21,908 bases of DNA, taken from the NCBI GenBank assembly GCA_020650975.1, contig JAIPMN010011362.1, positions 1 to 21,908 of the forward strand, given 5' to 3'. This document shows positions 1 to 10,147 of the stretch, in pieces (positions within the stretch are counted from its first letter, which is position 1; each line of letters begins with the position of its first letter). The stretch comes from Apostichopus californicus (taxonomy: Eukaryota > Echinodermata > Holothuroidea > Aspidochirotida > Stichopodidae). The notes beneath the pieces were generated by a model, which saw nothing but the letters and a program-made list of their open reading frames with translations, was not told the origin of the DNA and did not search any database. A program made the translations under genes and the position numbers.

Positions 1-127
1 TTCTATAATTAATGTATGTAGTATAATTGTGCAATTAATGTAAAAGTATCATTCTTTCTATAATTAATATAAATTATAATTCTATAATTAATGTATGTAG
101 TATAACTGTGCAATTAATATAAAAGTA
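1..127. repeat. Tandem duplication, period 79 bp
   Basis: Positions 1-48 and 80-127 are nearly identical 48-bp blocks beginning TTCTATAATTAATGTATGTA, with two mismatches by eye. The 31 bp between them contain a third short fragment (TTCTATAATTAATAT, 56-70). The array is cut by the left edge of the window, so it may have more copies upstream. Confidence 0.85.
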
Positions 128-639
128 GGTTAATATGTGGAGGCATCCTTAGAAAAGATGAGCTCAAATGGTACACTTGCAACAGTTGAACAAAAGCAAT
201 ATATAGGAGTGGTGTGGGATAATAGTGAGGTGTATGGAATATAAAGGGCCGCTTGAAAGTAGTTGATTAAGCTCACTATGTTTTCGAAGCAGTTGACCTA
301 GATGTCAAGTGAAAGGTAAACTGCCAAACCGGCCTAGCTCATTGTCAAATGGTACAGTATCGAGTAAAGAAAGGACAGTGAGGAGGGGAAGGGGTGGGGG
401 CATTGAGGAAGGGGTGAGAAAGAAACATTAATTATCTTTGATCTTGGAATAATTTATTCTTTCTGGTTTTTACAGAGTTCAGAGGGCATCATGAGTTTAG
501 GTGAAACCTTGATTTGATCTAATTTCAAGTTTGGTTTCAGTTCTATAATTCTGCACTCACTGGGGTCTGGTATCATCACATGAATATGGTGAAGTTTATC
601 ACAAACTCCCTGTATGTCCTTGTTCTGATACAGAAAGCA

Positions 640-657
640 CCCCCCCCCCTCCCTCCT
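640..657. repeat. C-rich tract
   Basis: A run of about ten C is followed by TCCCTCCTC on the + strand, 130 bp upstream of the exon A acceptor. It is low-complexity pyrimidine sequence. Its complement is G-rich and could fold as a G-quadruplex in DNA, but the transcribed RNA would be C-rich. Confidence 0.8.
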
Positions 658-790
658 CGATTTGAATTTTGTTGTCTTTTTAGAAGTATTACGTTGCAAT
701 GTTGGGTGAAATCTTTATATACTGGAAATTCGGTAGATAATTTGATCCTTTAATAACATTTTTCCATTGTTTTTGTTTTATTTTGAACAG

Positions 791-873
791 GCTGCTGTTT
801 TGTTACATACTACCAGGGAAAAGATGCAGAAAGTGCCAAGGAAAAACTTCACAACAACAAACAGTTGCCAGGG
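791..873 (+). CDS. CELF: CELF/Bruno-family protein, internal exon A (RRM1, RNP1 strand and helix 2)
   Basis: CELF proteins bind GU-rich RNA and control alternative splicing, translation and mRNA decay. This 83-bp exon sits between a T-rich tract ending AACAG and the donor GTGAGC at 874. With the first two bases completing a split Gly codon begun upstream, it reads CCFVTYYQGKDA, then ESAKEKLHNNKQLPG. CCFVTYY is the RNP1 strand (K-G-C-C-F-V-T-Y in the family), and LHN-K-LPG is the conserved end of helix 2 and the turn after it. From memory, the matching exon in vertebrate CELF genes is also 83 bp in the same phase. CCFVT rather than CAFLT favours the CELF1/2-type branch over CELF3-6. The segment QGKDAESAKEK is less conserved than is usual for the family. 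The exon has no start or stop codon, as expected for an internal exon. Stops are absent in this frame, and the join to exon B is in phase. Confidence 0.9.
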
Positions 874-1246
874 GTGAGCTAATATCCCATATATACCTGT
901 TTAAGTCAAATTGCTAGGTTTTGTCTAGATATGTAACAAAGTTGAAGCTAGCAGACAGATTCACAGTGATTTCTTGCATGGGCAGCTTGCATGCTGATTC
1001 CCAGGAAACTGCAGCATTTTCAAGTATTTCTCACGTTCTCCTAACAGTAATCTTCAGCCATATCAGAAAAGGGGAATACTTTCGAATTATTTTATTTACA
1101 AATTATTCGGGGGTGTAAATGTCCCTCTTGTTACCACCAGCGTTCTCCCCTGGGGGAGGGGTCATGCTTCAAGAAAGGATATCTTAAAACAGTACTTTGC
1201 AATCATTTGGTTGTAACTTTAACCTTGTACATATTTGATACAGCAA

Positions 1247-1265
1247 GGGGGGAGGGGGGGGGGGG
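1247..1265 (+). repeat. G-tract in the transcribed strand
   Basis: Six G, an A, then twelve G on the + strand, about 370 nt downstream of exon A. The transcript could form a G-quadruplex here. G-runs in introns are known splicing-enhancer signals in animals, but nothing shows this one is used. Confidence 0.8.
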
Positions 1266-1598
1266 ATCTGATACAGTGAGCGGCTTTCAGCCTTTTATTA
1301 TGAACATCACTGACATATTCATTGCTGTATATTACAAATATTAATGTTGCCCCAAAATTGATGGAAATTGTTTACACAAAACTGGAGATTTTATACATCT
1401 TCATTCTTCTTTTTTATAATTATTTTGATTCATTCCTCATCTTATTGTACTTGCTCTACAAACCCATCTTAGCATTCAATACAAGATGGTTATTCACTAT
1501 ATGTACATGTATGCAAACTGCTATTTTGTGCAGCATGGTGCATTCAAGCATATACAGTTGGTATGAATAGAACACTTTGGGCAATAAAACCGTCATCA

Positions 1599-1880
1599 TT
1601 GTCGCATTCCGAGTGGATAAAGGCGGGGGCAGTTGAAGCAATGAGGCTTAGCAATTGGGAGGTTCCGGGTTCGATACCCAGCTGGGTCATAGTTAGGTGG
1701 GTTTTTCATCCAAGAGCAGTCTATGGTTTTCCCGTCTGAAATGACTTTCTGAATTGAATAGATTCCAAATTTGAGTTAAAATGTGAATTGGAAGCCACCC
1801 CACGTGTAAGTTGTAATCTATAAGCCCTTGCAGGCTTCTCCCACATTTGTTGTCGCTTATGCGTCGTAAATACAAGTTTA
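1599..1880 (+). mobile_element. tRNA-derived SINE (class II Ser/Leu-type head)
   Basis: The block begins with a recognisable tRNA-like RNA polymerase III promoter. An A-box, CCGAGTGGATAAAGGCG (1609-1625), is the D-arm pattern of serine/leucine tRNAs. A B-box, GGTTCGATACC (1668-1678), matches the consensus and lies in a T-arm stem (CCGGG or CTGGG pairing near CCCAG). The long gap between the boxes fits a class II tRNA with a variable arm. No intact anticodon arm or acceptor stem can be drawn, so it is not a working tRNA gene. Sequence unrelated to tRNA follows (GTGGGTTTTTCATCCAAGAG at 1697 onward, TTTTCCCGTCTGAAATGACT near 1727) and continues to about 1880. This head-plus-body layout is that of a SINE. 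The 3' limit is approximate, and I see no clear target-site duplication or poly(A) tail. Confidence 0.6.
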
Positions 1881-2511
1881 CACAGAATTTACATAGTTTT
1901 ACACAGGCACATCAGTTTCCTGATTATGCCATATCTATTTTATAGATGGTGGAACGAGGTATTGCCAGAACATACCTTATGATTGAATTGTAAAGACAGC
2001 CTTATGATTAACATATCATGGGTTTGGCTGACATGTACAAGTGTGGAATCATTTCGGCTAATTGCACATAATTATGCGTAATATACCGAACCCCCCGGAT
2101 GAACTCTGAATATCAAACTCCAGTTTCGATTCATCCAAACTGCAGAATCGTTGCAAAAGTATGACGTTGAAAAGTAAACCATATTGGTGTTCTGTAATAT
2201 TGTGGACATTTTTCTTTTTGTGTAACACTGTATATTACTAAAATAAAAGCAAATTGCCTCCTCTTCCCTGCAAGTTAATAACGTGAAAGTCTTTTCCGCT
2301 GGTAGACTTCAATTATGACCTTACTGTAGTTCTTTATGCATATATATTCTAAGTCTGACTGAAAATTATTAGTTTGTAATAAGCTATCATGCATGCATAC
2401 CGTATATTTTTCCTTTACGGTCTGGTAGCCAAGCAAAACCGGACTCGGCAAATTGGACTTAATTGCTCGGTACTGTTTTCCATGAGTGCACTATTTACTC
2501 ACTGTTAATCT

Positions 2512-3027
2512 AAGCAGGCTGGTATAGGCTAACCTGAGCTACTGCATACAGTACAAGCAGGCTGGTATAGGCTAACCTGAGCTACTGCATACAGTACAAG
2601 CAGGCTGGTATAGGCTAACCTGAGCTACTGCATACCAGCAGGCTCTGTTAGGCTACGCTTAGCTACTGCATACAGTACAAGCAGGCTGGTTTAGGCTAAC
2701 CTGAGCTACGGCATACAAGCAGGCTGGGTTAGGCTACCCTTAGCTACGGCATACAAGCAGGCTGGGTTAGGCTACCCTTAGCTACGGCATACAAGCAGGC
2801 TGGGTTAGACTACCCTTAGCTACTGCATACAGTACAAGCAGGCTGTTTTAGTCTACCCTTAGTGTACAGCATACAAGCAAGCTGGTTAGGCTACCCTTAC
2901 TGTAGCTACAGAATACAAGCAGGCTGGTTTAGGCTAACCTGAGCTACTTATAAGCAGGCTGGTTTAGGCTACTCTTAGCTAGGGATACAAGCAGGCTGGG
3001 TTATGCTACCCTTTAGCTATGGCATAC
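2512..3027. repeat. Minisatellite, 13 tandem copies of a 38/43-bp unit
   Basis: Thirteen head-to-tail units begin near AAGCAGGCTG. Starts are at about 2512, 2555, 2598, 2637, 2679, 2717, 2755, 2793, 2836, 2875, 2917, 2952 and 2989. Two main unit forms occur: 43 bp ending GCATACAGTAC and 38 bp ending GCATAC. A second variable site reads AACCTGAGCTA in some copies and ACCCTTAGCTA in others. The first two copies are identical over 43 bp, and copies 6 and 7 are identical over 38 bp, which suggests recent local expansion. There are no unique spacers between units, so this is not a CRISPR array. Confidence 0.95.
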
Positions 3028-3600
3028 AAGCATGTTAATCATCTGCTTTCTTCTACAATGATGGCATCGGATATGGAATCGTACAAATTTATGTATGGGC
3101 ATGGGGACTGTGATTAATCAACCGTTTCTGGCCGTAGATTTACAAAGAAATTGAAAATCTCGGTCTAATTTTTCTAAAGGAAATGTCTTCTTGACTTGAA
3201 GGTGTTACATCACTGGATCTGGTCGTAGTGCATACATATACATAGACCACAAATTTCTTCTTTTAGTCTTCAGAGCCATAGAATTAAGTAAACCATGTCA
3301 GTATCCATACAAAACCTTCATCTAAGAGTGACAAGAAAAGACCCCTTTGTTCATATACATACGTCACCCTCTCCAGCTTCAAGTACTGTACCATTGCCTC
3401 GCGTGAAGACCATTGGTGATCGCAGCGTCCAACAATGCACAGCTCCCTCGCTCGTGGAACTCACCTCTGGTTCATTTAAGATCCTTTGACTCTAAGAGTT
3501 ACGCATGGCATTGAAAACTTGAGCATTTCTTTTGAAGTGTTAGTAATAGGTCACTTTAGCTTTGTTGGATCATGCGCTACCTGGACTATGTAATCTGACT

Positions 3601-3850
3601 AATTATTATTATTAATTAGTAATTAGTATTGATTGATTAATGAATTATGGGATTCTCATAAGCTGTGGTGGCGTAAGGTTACAAATGAGATGGATGATTG
3701 ATAGATTGTTCAAACGATGGATGGAATCGATTGATTAATTAATTATACGATTCTCTTTAGCTGTGAGTGGCAAAAGGTTACAAATGATATGATTGATTGA
3801 TTGATATTCAAACAATGGATTAATTAATTAATTAATTATATGGTGTGTTG
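3601..3850. repeat. GATT/ATTA-rich tandem duplication, period about 98 bp
   Basis: Two diverged copies start with GATTGATTAA at 3631 and 3729. Each continues through GATTCTC, AGCTGTG, a GGTTACAAATGA core and another GATTGAT run. A third start appears at about 3818 as (ATTA)n. The flanks are simple (ATT)n and (ATTA)n sequence. The array probably grew from GATT slippage followed by a segmental tandem duplication. Confidence 0.8.
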
Positions 3851-5188
3851 AGAGTTCATTTAAGGTCTAAACCATGGATGTACCTGTGCCCCTTCCATTG
3901 ATCATCTGCTACCTCAGTTGTCCCTCCCATTGTCCTATGAGGTGTCGCAACCAGCCCTGTGCACAGTACATACATATAATAGAATGCTGGCACCCAGGAC
4001 ATTTCTGGCATCTTAAAAGTCTGTCATCAACACTGCAGATGAGATGAGTTTGAGATTTCTAGTCATTAGAGAACATATCTCCAGATGGCAGACTATGCTG
4101 ATACCGTACATCCAGACAAAAGCAAGGTTTAGTTAGATTAGAAAGCTGATCTCACCACTGGCTGATTCAACAACTGGCTTATCGGCTCAGCTCTGGATTT
4201 CAGTCAGGCTCCAGGCATCGTCTGGTTGAGATGGGGAGAAGTTGTGTTTCTCGGCTTGATTCACCTGTTCATCTCAAGATATGCAGACTTGGTCATTTCA
4301 CGAGAGGTAGTACTAAGTTCGGAATGACAGATGCGCCGAGCGCTTGTTTCAAGGTCGCAGTGCGGCTGGTTGGATCATGCACTTAGTATGTCCCAATCCA
4401 CCCGTGGCTTCTTCTTCCAAACAAATTCAAGAGTGATGCTGTAAAACATGAAAGCCTCTAGAACACTTTGATCTTGAGATGACTATTCGAGCATCCAGCC
4501 CATTCATGAAGTATAACTATGACAGGGTAAACCTTTCATGAGCTGAAACTATCAGACCATTAAACTTTACAGTACATTACGCATTGAAGATTTGCGCACA
4601 AAGAAACGTCTCATGGCGGTAATCTGACCTAGTTTGGAATGAGGTGTAACAGAAGTGTTAGACACCACCATCGATCCCAGAAAATACACACACAGCTTGC
4701 TACCGTCGGTAATTAGACACTAGTGTACAGTCAGTACATTCAGCTACGGACAATACCCACAACACAGTGTTCATAGCAGCGATGGACATCTCAGGTCCAG
4801 ATAAAAGATAACAAGGTATCACGTTTCATTACTGTCTGCATTTTGTAGGGACAAGAAAAAAAAATTCACTTGCAAGCTATGGAAAGTTAACTTTTTCAGA
4901 TCGCGGTATGGAGCTAGTCTCCAATGCCTTTAAACACCTGCAAAAAATTCCACCCCTCAAAGAAAATTTCTTGATGTTATTCCCCTTTAATGCAAGTCTT
5001 AGAAACTTTTGGTTCGATTCTCTAAATTGGTAGTTGTTAATTAGTTCACAAATGGTGGAAGGTAGTATTCTCATACCCAGGCTATCATGGCCAAACCCTA
5101 TCCAATGTGTTCTGACTGATATTATCCCTGTGTGTATAGTAAAGTGTTTTGAATTACGTCTAGCTAATAGACAAGGTGGAACATAACT

Positions 5189-5344
5189 CAGGCATGAGCT
5201 ATTTCCGCGAATTCATGGAATATCCGTGATTTCTTTTCTACCTCGGGACAAAAACTATTATCCTAACACACTGTAGGATACACAAACTGGAGCCTATACC
5301 GTATTTTTTACAATGTTCCGTCATTTTTTTTTCCCCTGGCTCAT
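5189..5344 (+). mobile_element. Short dispersed element, copy 1 (about 155 bp)
   Basis: This block matches 7216-7370 over its whole length with a few small indels. It shares CAGGCATGAGCT at the start, CCGTGATTTCTTTTCTACCT in the middle, TCCTAACACACTGTAG, AACTGGAGCCTATACCG and GGCTCAT at the end. The ends carry a short inverted repeat, ATGAGC at 5194-5199 and GCTCAT at 5339-5344. Inside it, a CCGTGATTT-CTTTTCTACC-type segment occurs twice in direct orientation. It has no coding capacity. A non-autonomous transposable element (MITE-like) is the likeliest reading, but a SINE body or a locally duplicated segment is possible. Confidence 0.65.
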
Positions 5345-5612
5345 AACTACAACACATACTGTTGTATGCATACAGTAATATGCCTGACAGATATAGGCTA
5401 CTGTACTTACTGTATGCTAGGATGTGTACAGGGAACCTATTGGATGGCCAGGATTTTTTTTGAAGGACGCAACAGGTGTGCATCATGTTTGATGTAATTG
5501 GCAAAAAAAAAAGGAAATGATCTCCTGTCGAGGTCAAGGAAGGTCACCATATCATGTCAAACTTGTTGATTGTTTGTCACCATGTAACCTCTTGTTGTGT
5601 GACATAACATCT

Positions 5613-5626
5613 CCTATATATATAGG
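5613..5626. repeat. 14-bp perfect AT-rich palindrome
   Basis: CCTATATATATAGG is self-complementary. It looks like a stretched CArG box but has ten rather than six central A/T bases, so no serum-response-factor site is claimed. Confidence 0.5.
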
Positions 5627-6195
5627 TTAGGAATCATAAGCATGGATCAATTTTCAAAAGATTTTCAAACCTTCCTCAAAGTTTCTCCCAAATTCCTGCA
5701 CGTTTCGCTGATTTCCCCGTTCATTGCGAAGGTTTTCATTTTCAAATGGTAAATCGTCATTCAATACTGTTGAATATATAGTAAATATAGTATTTATAAC
5801 AATATATGACTCTTTTTCTAGATGATCTACCTTCTTTTGTTTTGCAAGTTCTCAGGCATGCTGATATGTATGACATATATGTTGACTGGCGATGATGATA
5901 GTGGTTAGAGGGCGCTGCCTGGAGTTCTAGCTGTGGGATATTAATTGATAACAGGAAACCCTGCATGTTCACGCAATATGATAATAAAATGGGAAAGTTA
6001 TAAACAAAGGTTCATCGTGCATCAGAAAGTTTCTCTGGTTCAAAACCTGACTCGACAACTTTCAGAAATCTAAAAAAAAAACTTTAAAAAAAACTTTTCC
6101 ACTTTCTTTTCAATTTTGAAGTTCCATACAATTATTTAAAAAGATTGGCATAATCTGTGATTGATTTATATATTTTTGAAATTTACCTAATTCTG

Positions 6196-6228
6196 ATTGG
6201 CTGACAGGATTGTCGTTTCCATGGTAAC
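6196..6228. promoter_or_regulatory. Y-box (inverted CCAAT) next to X-box-like palindrome
   Basis: CTGATTGGCT at 6194-6203 is an inverted CCAAT box of the form recognised by NF-Y. Fifteen bases past the ATTGG core is GTTTCCATGGTAAC (6215-6228), one base from the RFX X-box palindrome GTTRCC-AT-GGYAAC. Such pairs occur in animal promoters and enhancers. No transcript start is visible nearby, so this is a motif-based candidate only. Confidence 0.35.
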
Positions 6229-6814
6229 ATGTATAAGTTCATGGCAGCACTTGACAAGTCTGATTGAGAGCTGAAAATGTTCAGTGGTTACTTTGTCTTG
6301 AACAAGCCAAACATATATGGAGAGAAATGTTTGTGCAATTTGTAGGGTATTTTTTACCCTTAAGGCCTTCCATGTCAGAATTAAATATAGTTATGCATTA
6401 AGTGGATGTACAGTACATTATAAGCCCTGGATCAGATTAATAGCTTGGGGGATCGACTGTATAGGGTTTCATCCGTTTGACTGGCTAATTAACGAGTATA
6501 TTGATCCTCTGAATTCAATATCAAACAATTTGTAATTATGTTTATCTTTCATTTGCAGATATATGTAGCTTCATATTTCTGTCTGATTTTATCGTTCCCT
6601 ACAGGAATTTTTGTGGATTATAAAAAAATGACAGATTTATTTGTTCCAAACTGTATCTTTCCAGAGAGAGAAAAGAAAAAAGAAAATCCAAATCTAATGA
6701 TTATTTAGGAATAGTAAAAGATAAAATGATAAATATATGGTGCCAAATTAAGTTTTAATAAAGTATTGATAGTTGGAATAGATGATATGGTGACCTCAAA
6801 AGATGCTGGTACCA

Positions 6815-6850
6815 TCATATATATGTATATATATCTATATATTTTTTTTC
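6815..6850. repeat. TA-rich low-complexity run ending in a T-tract
   Basis: Repeated ATATAT with interspersed G and C is followed by eight or so T. It is simple sequence with no further information. Confidence 0.7.
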
Positions 6851-7215
6851 AAATGCATTAGCTCTTTATGTAACTCAATATGCATCTAAGCATTGAATAT
6901 AATTAAGAAGAATTGTGTCAGACTTCTAAAATTTCAGTTCTTCGTAATTAAATACTGTTTGTTTCTCTGAATCAGATGTGATGCTCAATGTTTGATCAAA
7001 GATATCACAGAGCAAGGTATAGTCTCTGTTATCCCGATATTGTCTTTTGTTTGTTATCAGCGGGAGATCGCCTGCTAATTCGGGCTGGGGTTGTAAATAA
7101 TGCCCGATAAGGTTGTAGACGTTTAATGTCAAGTTCAAGCTAGCAGTTGTTATATTACAGTTGTGCTTGGCCTGTAACTTCAATGCTTCGTGGAGTAACT
7201 GTAATATGAATTATG

Positions 7216-7370
7216 CAGGCATGAGCTTTTCCGCGAATTCGAGGACTATCCGTGATTTCTTTTCTACCTCGGGACAAAACTTTTATCCTAACACACTGTA
7301 GCATATGCAAACTGGAGCCTATACCGCAATGTTTGCAAATTCCGTGATTTTTTTTCTACCCCAGGCTCAT
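7216..7370 (+). mobile_element. Short dispersed element, copy 2 (about 155 bp)
   Basis: This is the second copy of the element at 5189-5344, in the same orientation. Its end motifs are ATGAGC (7221-7226) and GCTCAT (7365-7370). The internal direct repeat is clearer here: TCCGTGATTTCTTTTCTACC near 7248 and TCCGTGATTTTTTTTCTACC near 7341. No matching target-site duplication is obvious around either copy, which leaves local duplication open as an alternative to two insertions. Confidence 0.65.
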
Positions 7371-7450
7371 CCCTGATTATGGTGTAATTCAGAATTGAAC
7401 AGAAATTACAATACTTCATTACCACAGAGCGTAACAGCTGCTGCTGGCCA

Positions 7451-7508
7451 TGGTGTAGGCTAGATCTAGGCTAGCTGAGCTATGCCACGATATACGCAAG
7501 CAAGCATG
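7451..7508. repeat. Single diverged relative of the 2.5-kb minisatellite unit
   Basis: TAGGCTAGCTGAGCTATGCC followed by ATATACGCAAGCAAGC resembles one unit of the 2512-3027 array (TAGGCTAACCTGAGCTACTG, then GCATAC, then AAGCAGGC), with about one mismatch in five. It is a solo copy, some 4.4 kb from the array. The match could mark an older founder sequence or be partly fortuitous. Confidence 0.35.
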
Positions 7509-8679
7509 CGCAACCTTAAATCACCTGTTCAAACGTGAGCTTTGTTTTACAGTCAAAGTGCAAGGTCAGATATATACATAGCTATAACTTCACAGCAGCT
7601 GCCAATACAGTTACTTCTTGCCCTCGATTCCGTAGTTTTAACTTTCCTGTTACATGTATCTAAAGTCCAAAAGAGTCAAAATGCCTGCGGTTCCTGTTTC
7701 ACTTCATCAACGTCTGCTGCAGCTCCCGAAATTCCATCCTGTGAACTGTTTCATTCCTCCTTCCTTCTTTCCCCGGTTTGACCGTTAATTGAATTGTTTA
7801 CAAACCTCGTGAAATGTGGCAAATGGACTCGATGGGTTTAGCCGTATCGAGTCGGAGGGTTATGTAATCTAGTCCAGCAGGCCGGTGACGGTCAAGACGA
7901 CGAGTGCTCTTGACATTGTGGAGGGTGTTGTGTTATTCACGGTGTAAACCAACACCACTCGTCGACAAACGTTGACATTACTGGTTCTTCGAAAGAGGAG
8001 GCCACCGTGCAAGGTAATTTCTCCTACGGCTTTACATCCAAGTGCTGTTAGTTTGTCAACTTCATATAGACTACTGTACTTTGAGTTTTCATCTACAAAT
8101 GAAGCAGATGAATTATTCTCCCCATAGAGCCATAACCAGAAACGTGTCATGACTATTTTTTGATGGTTTGCTGCTCTGGTACATATATACTGTACATCAC
8201 ATATATCGTGTGCAGAAAGTGTACAGATTGTTTGCGGTTCTCCTGGTGCTCAGTGGTACCATATGCAGGCGAATATTAAACAGACCAAAAAATTACAAGA
8301 TAGGAAATAGCTGATAGAGGACATTTTGCTGAGCTCTTAGGGTTATAAATTTTGGAAGAAATAAAGTTAATAAATTGTACTTTTAGAAATCCGTTCATCT
8401 GTGTATACCTGTCTTCAATACACACAAACACATGTTAATCTACCCTAGAGCCTTAAAAATGCCTTTCACTAGCCTAAAAATGGCATAAAGAACTTGTGAA
8501 TGGCCGGATTTGGAATAAAAAGGGCACTACAGTGACAGACAGTAGATAGCGTCATTGGGGGCAACGTTCAAGAATGTAATCAGTTGATAGGCTAGAGTAG
8601 ATCGGAGTGGGTACATATAAGCATCATCATTGATATTAATACCCAACCCAGTGAATTGTTGCGTTTAACATTAATTAAC

Positions 8680-8700
8680 AAAAAAAAAAAATTAAAAACA
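8680..8700. repeat. A-rich tract
   Basis: A run of eleven or so A is followed by ATTAAAAACA. It could be the tail of an old retrotransposed insert, but no recognisable body precedes it. Confidence 0.5.
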
Positions 8701-9367
8701 AGGGAACATATTATATTAATACAATCCTAATTACTTTGTATATTACGGATTTGCAAATAATTAATGACCATAAATCTACAATTTTTGTCATGGTGTCAAG
8801 GAGTTTTGTGAAATGTTTTATTCAAAAGCAAGAAGGTGGATTTGTAAAAGGCTATATTGTAAATCCATGAGAGCAGATGTCATTAATATTGTTCCGGTCT
8901 TGAGTTATCTGTGGTAATGCTTGAAGATCGCTTGAAAGCATCTCTCGGTTGTTTCCTTTTTTTTATTTTTTATGTCGACACGAAAAGTAGAATATCCAGG
9001 TGCGATGTCATCTCGAGTATATGGAGCAGAAAATTTGCAAGTTTTCGTAGACTTGTTCGAGAAGATATTGTCATATTTTGCGAAATGCAGACAGAGTTCC
9101 GAAATAAAAGAGTCAAAAGAATTAAAGAGAAAAAATTGGAAAGGATTAACTTCCAAGCAGCCGTCAAACTTTTTTCAAAAATGGGAATTTGGGAAGGTGT
9201 CGGAGAAACATTATGGTTGTATACCGCTAAAGTGTCGAGAAGAGAATTCCTGTGCGTATTGAGAAAAAGAAACAGGACGAAACAGGATGTAATTATATTG
9301 ACAAGCAGGTGACACTTGTCCGCAAATTTATTACCCGACCCAGTTTCCTTTTGACGGTCTTACCACG

Positions 9368-9387
9368 AATAGAATAGAATAGAATAT
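9368..9387. repeat. (GAATA)n short microsatellite
   Basis: Four tandem GAATA units, directly readable. Nothing else can be said. Confidence 0.75.
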
Positions 9388-9768
9388 TTTAAAAAAGATG
9401 AAGAAAAGATAAGAAGTGCCGGTGATAATATAACATGAATAGGGGAAATTGATTTACCAAACAGTGAAATCATTTTGATGAAACATTTCTAAGACGATGG
9501 ATGGCTCGTTCCGCCTCTCTCCACTCAGATTTTACTCCTTGTTTTCATTCCAATTTTTTATTTTTCCATTTTTTTATTTCCACCGACGACGACGGCTAAG
9601 CATAGAAGTGGATTGGGTGAATCTTGAGCCTGGGTCTTAGGTGTGTATTATTAGTATCTGGGTTAATTCAATTATGGCTGTGTTTTCCATCACCGAAAAT
9701 GAATCAGGCCCTGATATATATCTTATTTGATCAGGGAGGCTTTGGGCGACGACGAGGATGAACGGGGA

Positions 9769-9797
9769 AGGAAAAAAAATATAAAAAAAAAAAAAAA
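9769..9797. repeat. A-rich tract, two runs
   Basis: Eight A, TAT, then about fifteen A. This is simple sequence. The flanking bases (GGACGAACGGGGAAGG-like to the left, TTGGGG to the right) show no transposon ends. Confidence 0.7.
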
Positions 9798-10147
9798 TTG
9801 GGGAGAAAAAGCCTATCACGGTCATCAGGATATTGAAAAGTTTCTTGCTCACGGAACCGTAAATGCGTTCGACTCCGCGGATCGTAAGTAAATGGGAATG
9901 GATTTGATGGCAGTTGATGGGAGCCTAAGGCGAGCTTATTCCGCGGCACTCGCAATAGATTTAAAAGTGAAATTATTCTGTGTGTGCGAGGTACATGTGA
10001 AGTGGAGCATAAATGTCTCAGAAATTTCCATGCGCGTTTGTTATCTCTTTTTTTGCGGCTTGTTTCGATCTTCGAAACCGGTGGTTTTTTTTACTTTTTG
10101 GGTAAAAAATCGGGAGATATGATGTAACAGAATTTTCACTATGTAGT

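Larger units (their letters stand above)
1..790 (+). other. CELF: 3' part of the intron upstream of exon A
   Basis: This stretch precedes the coding exon at 791 and ends in a good 3' splice site: a T-rich tract from about 761 to 785 followed by AACAG at 786-790. It holds a 79-bp tandem duplication at its left end and a C-tract at 640-657. The exon before it, which should carry the first half of RRM1 and supply the first G of the split glycine codon, lies outside the window. The reverse-strand open frame at 454-699 runs through the C-tract, resembles no family I know and is treated as chance. Confidence 0.8.

Noticed and set aside
454-699. Reverse-strand open frame of 81 codons
   Set aside because: It lies wholly in intron, crosses the C-tract and encodes no recognisable domain; frames of this length are expected by chance in 22 kb.
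1599-1690. Functional tRNA-Ser or tRNA-Leu gene
   Set aside because: Only the A- and B-boxes are recognisable. The acceptor and anticodon stems do not pair, and non-tRNA sequence continues directly, as in a SINE.
2236-2246. AATAAA-type polyadenylation signal in the intron
   Set aside because: Such hexamers are frequent in AT-rich sequence, and no terminal exon or downstream GU-rich element is associated.
2512-3027. CRISPR array
   Set aside because: Units are contiguous with no unique spacers, and the context is an animal intron; this is a minisatellite.
3295-3489. Forward open frame of 64 codons starting MSVSIQNLHLRV
   Set aside because: It is short, has no family resemblance, and has no splice signals of quality around it.
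6037-6047. GGTTCAAAACC, an exact match to the RNA polymerase III B-box consensus
   Set aside because: No A-box lies at the right distance upstream and no T-arm stem can be drawn, so a tRNA or SINE call is not supported.
7869-8150. Reverse-strand open frame of 93 codons in a CG-richer stretch
   Set aside because: No domain is recognisable, and the extra CG content by itself lowers stop frequency.
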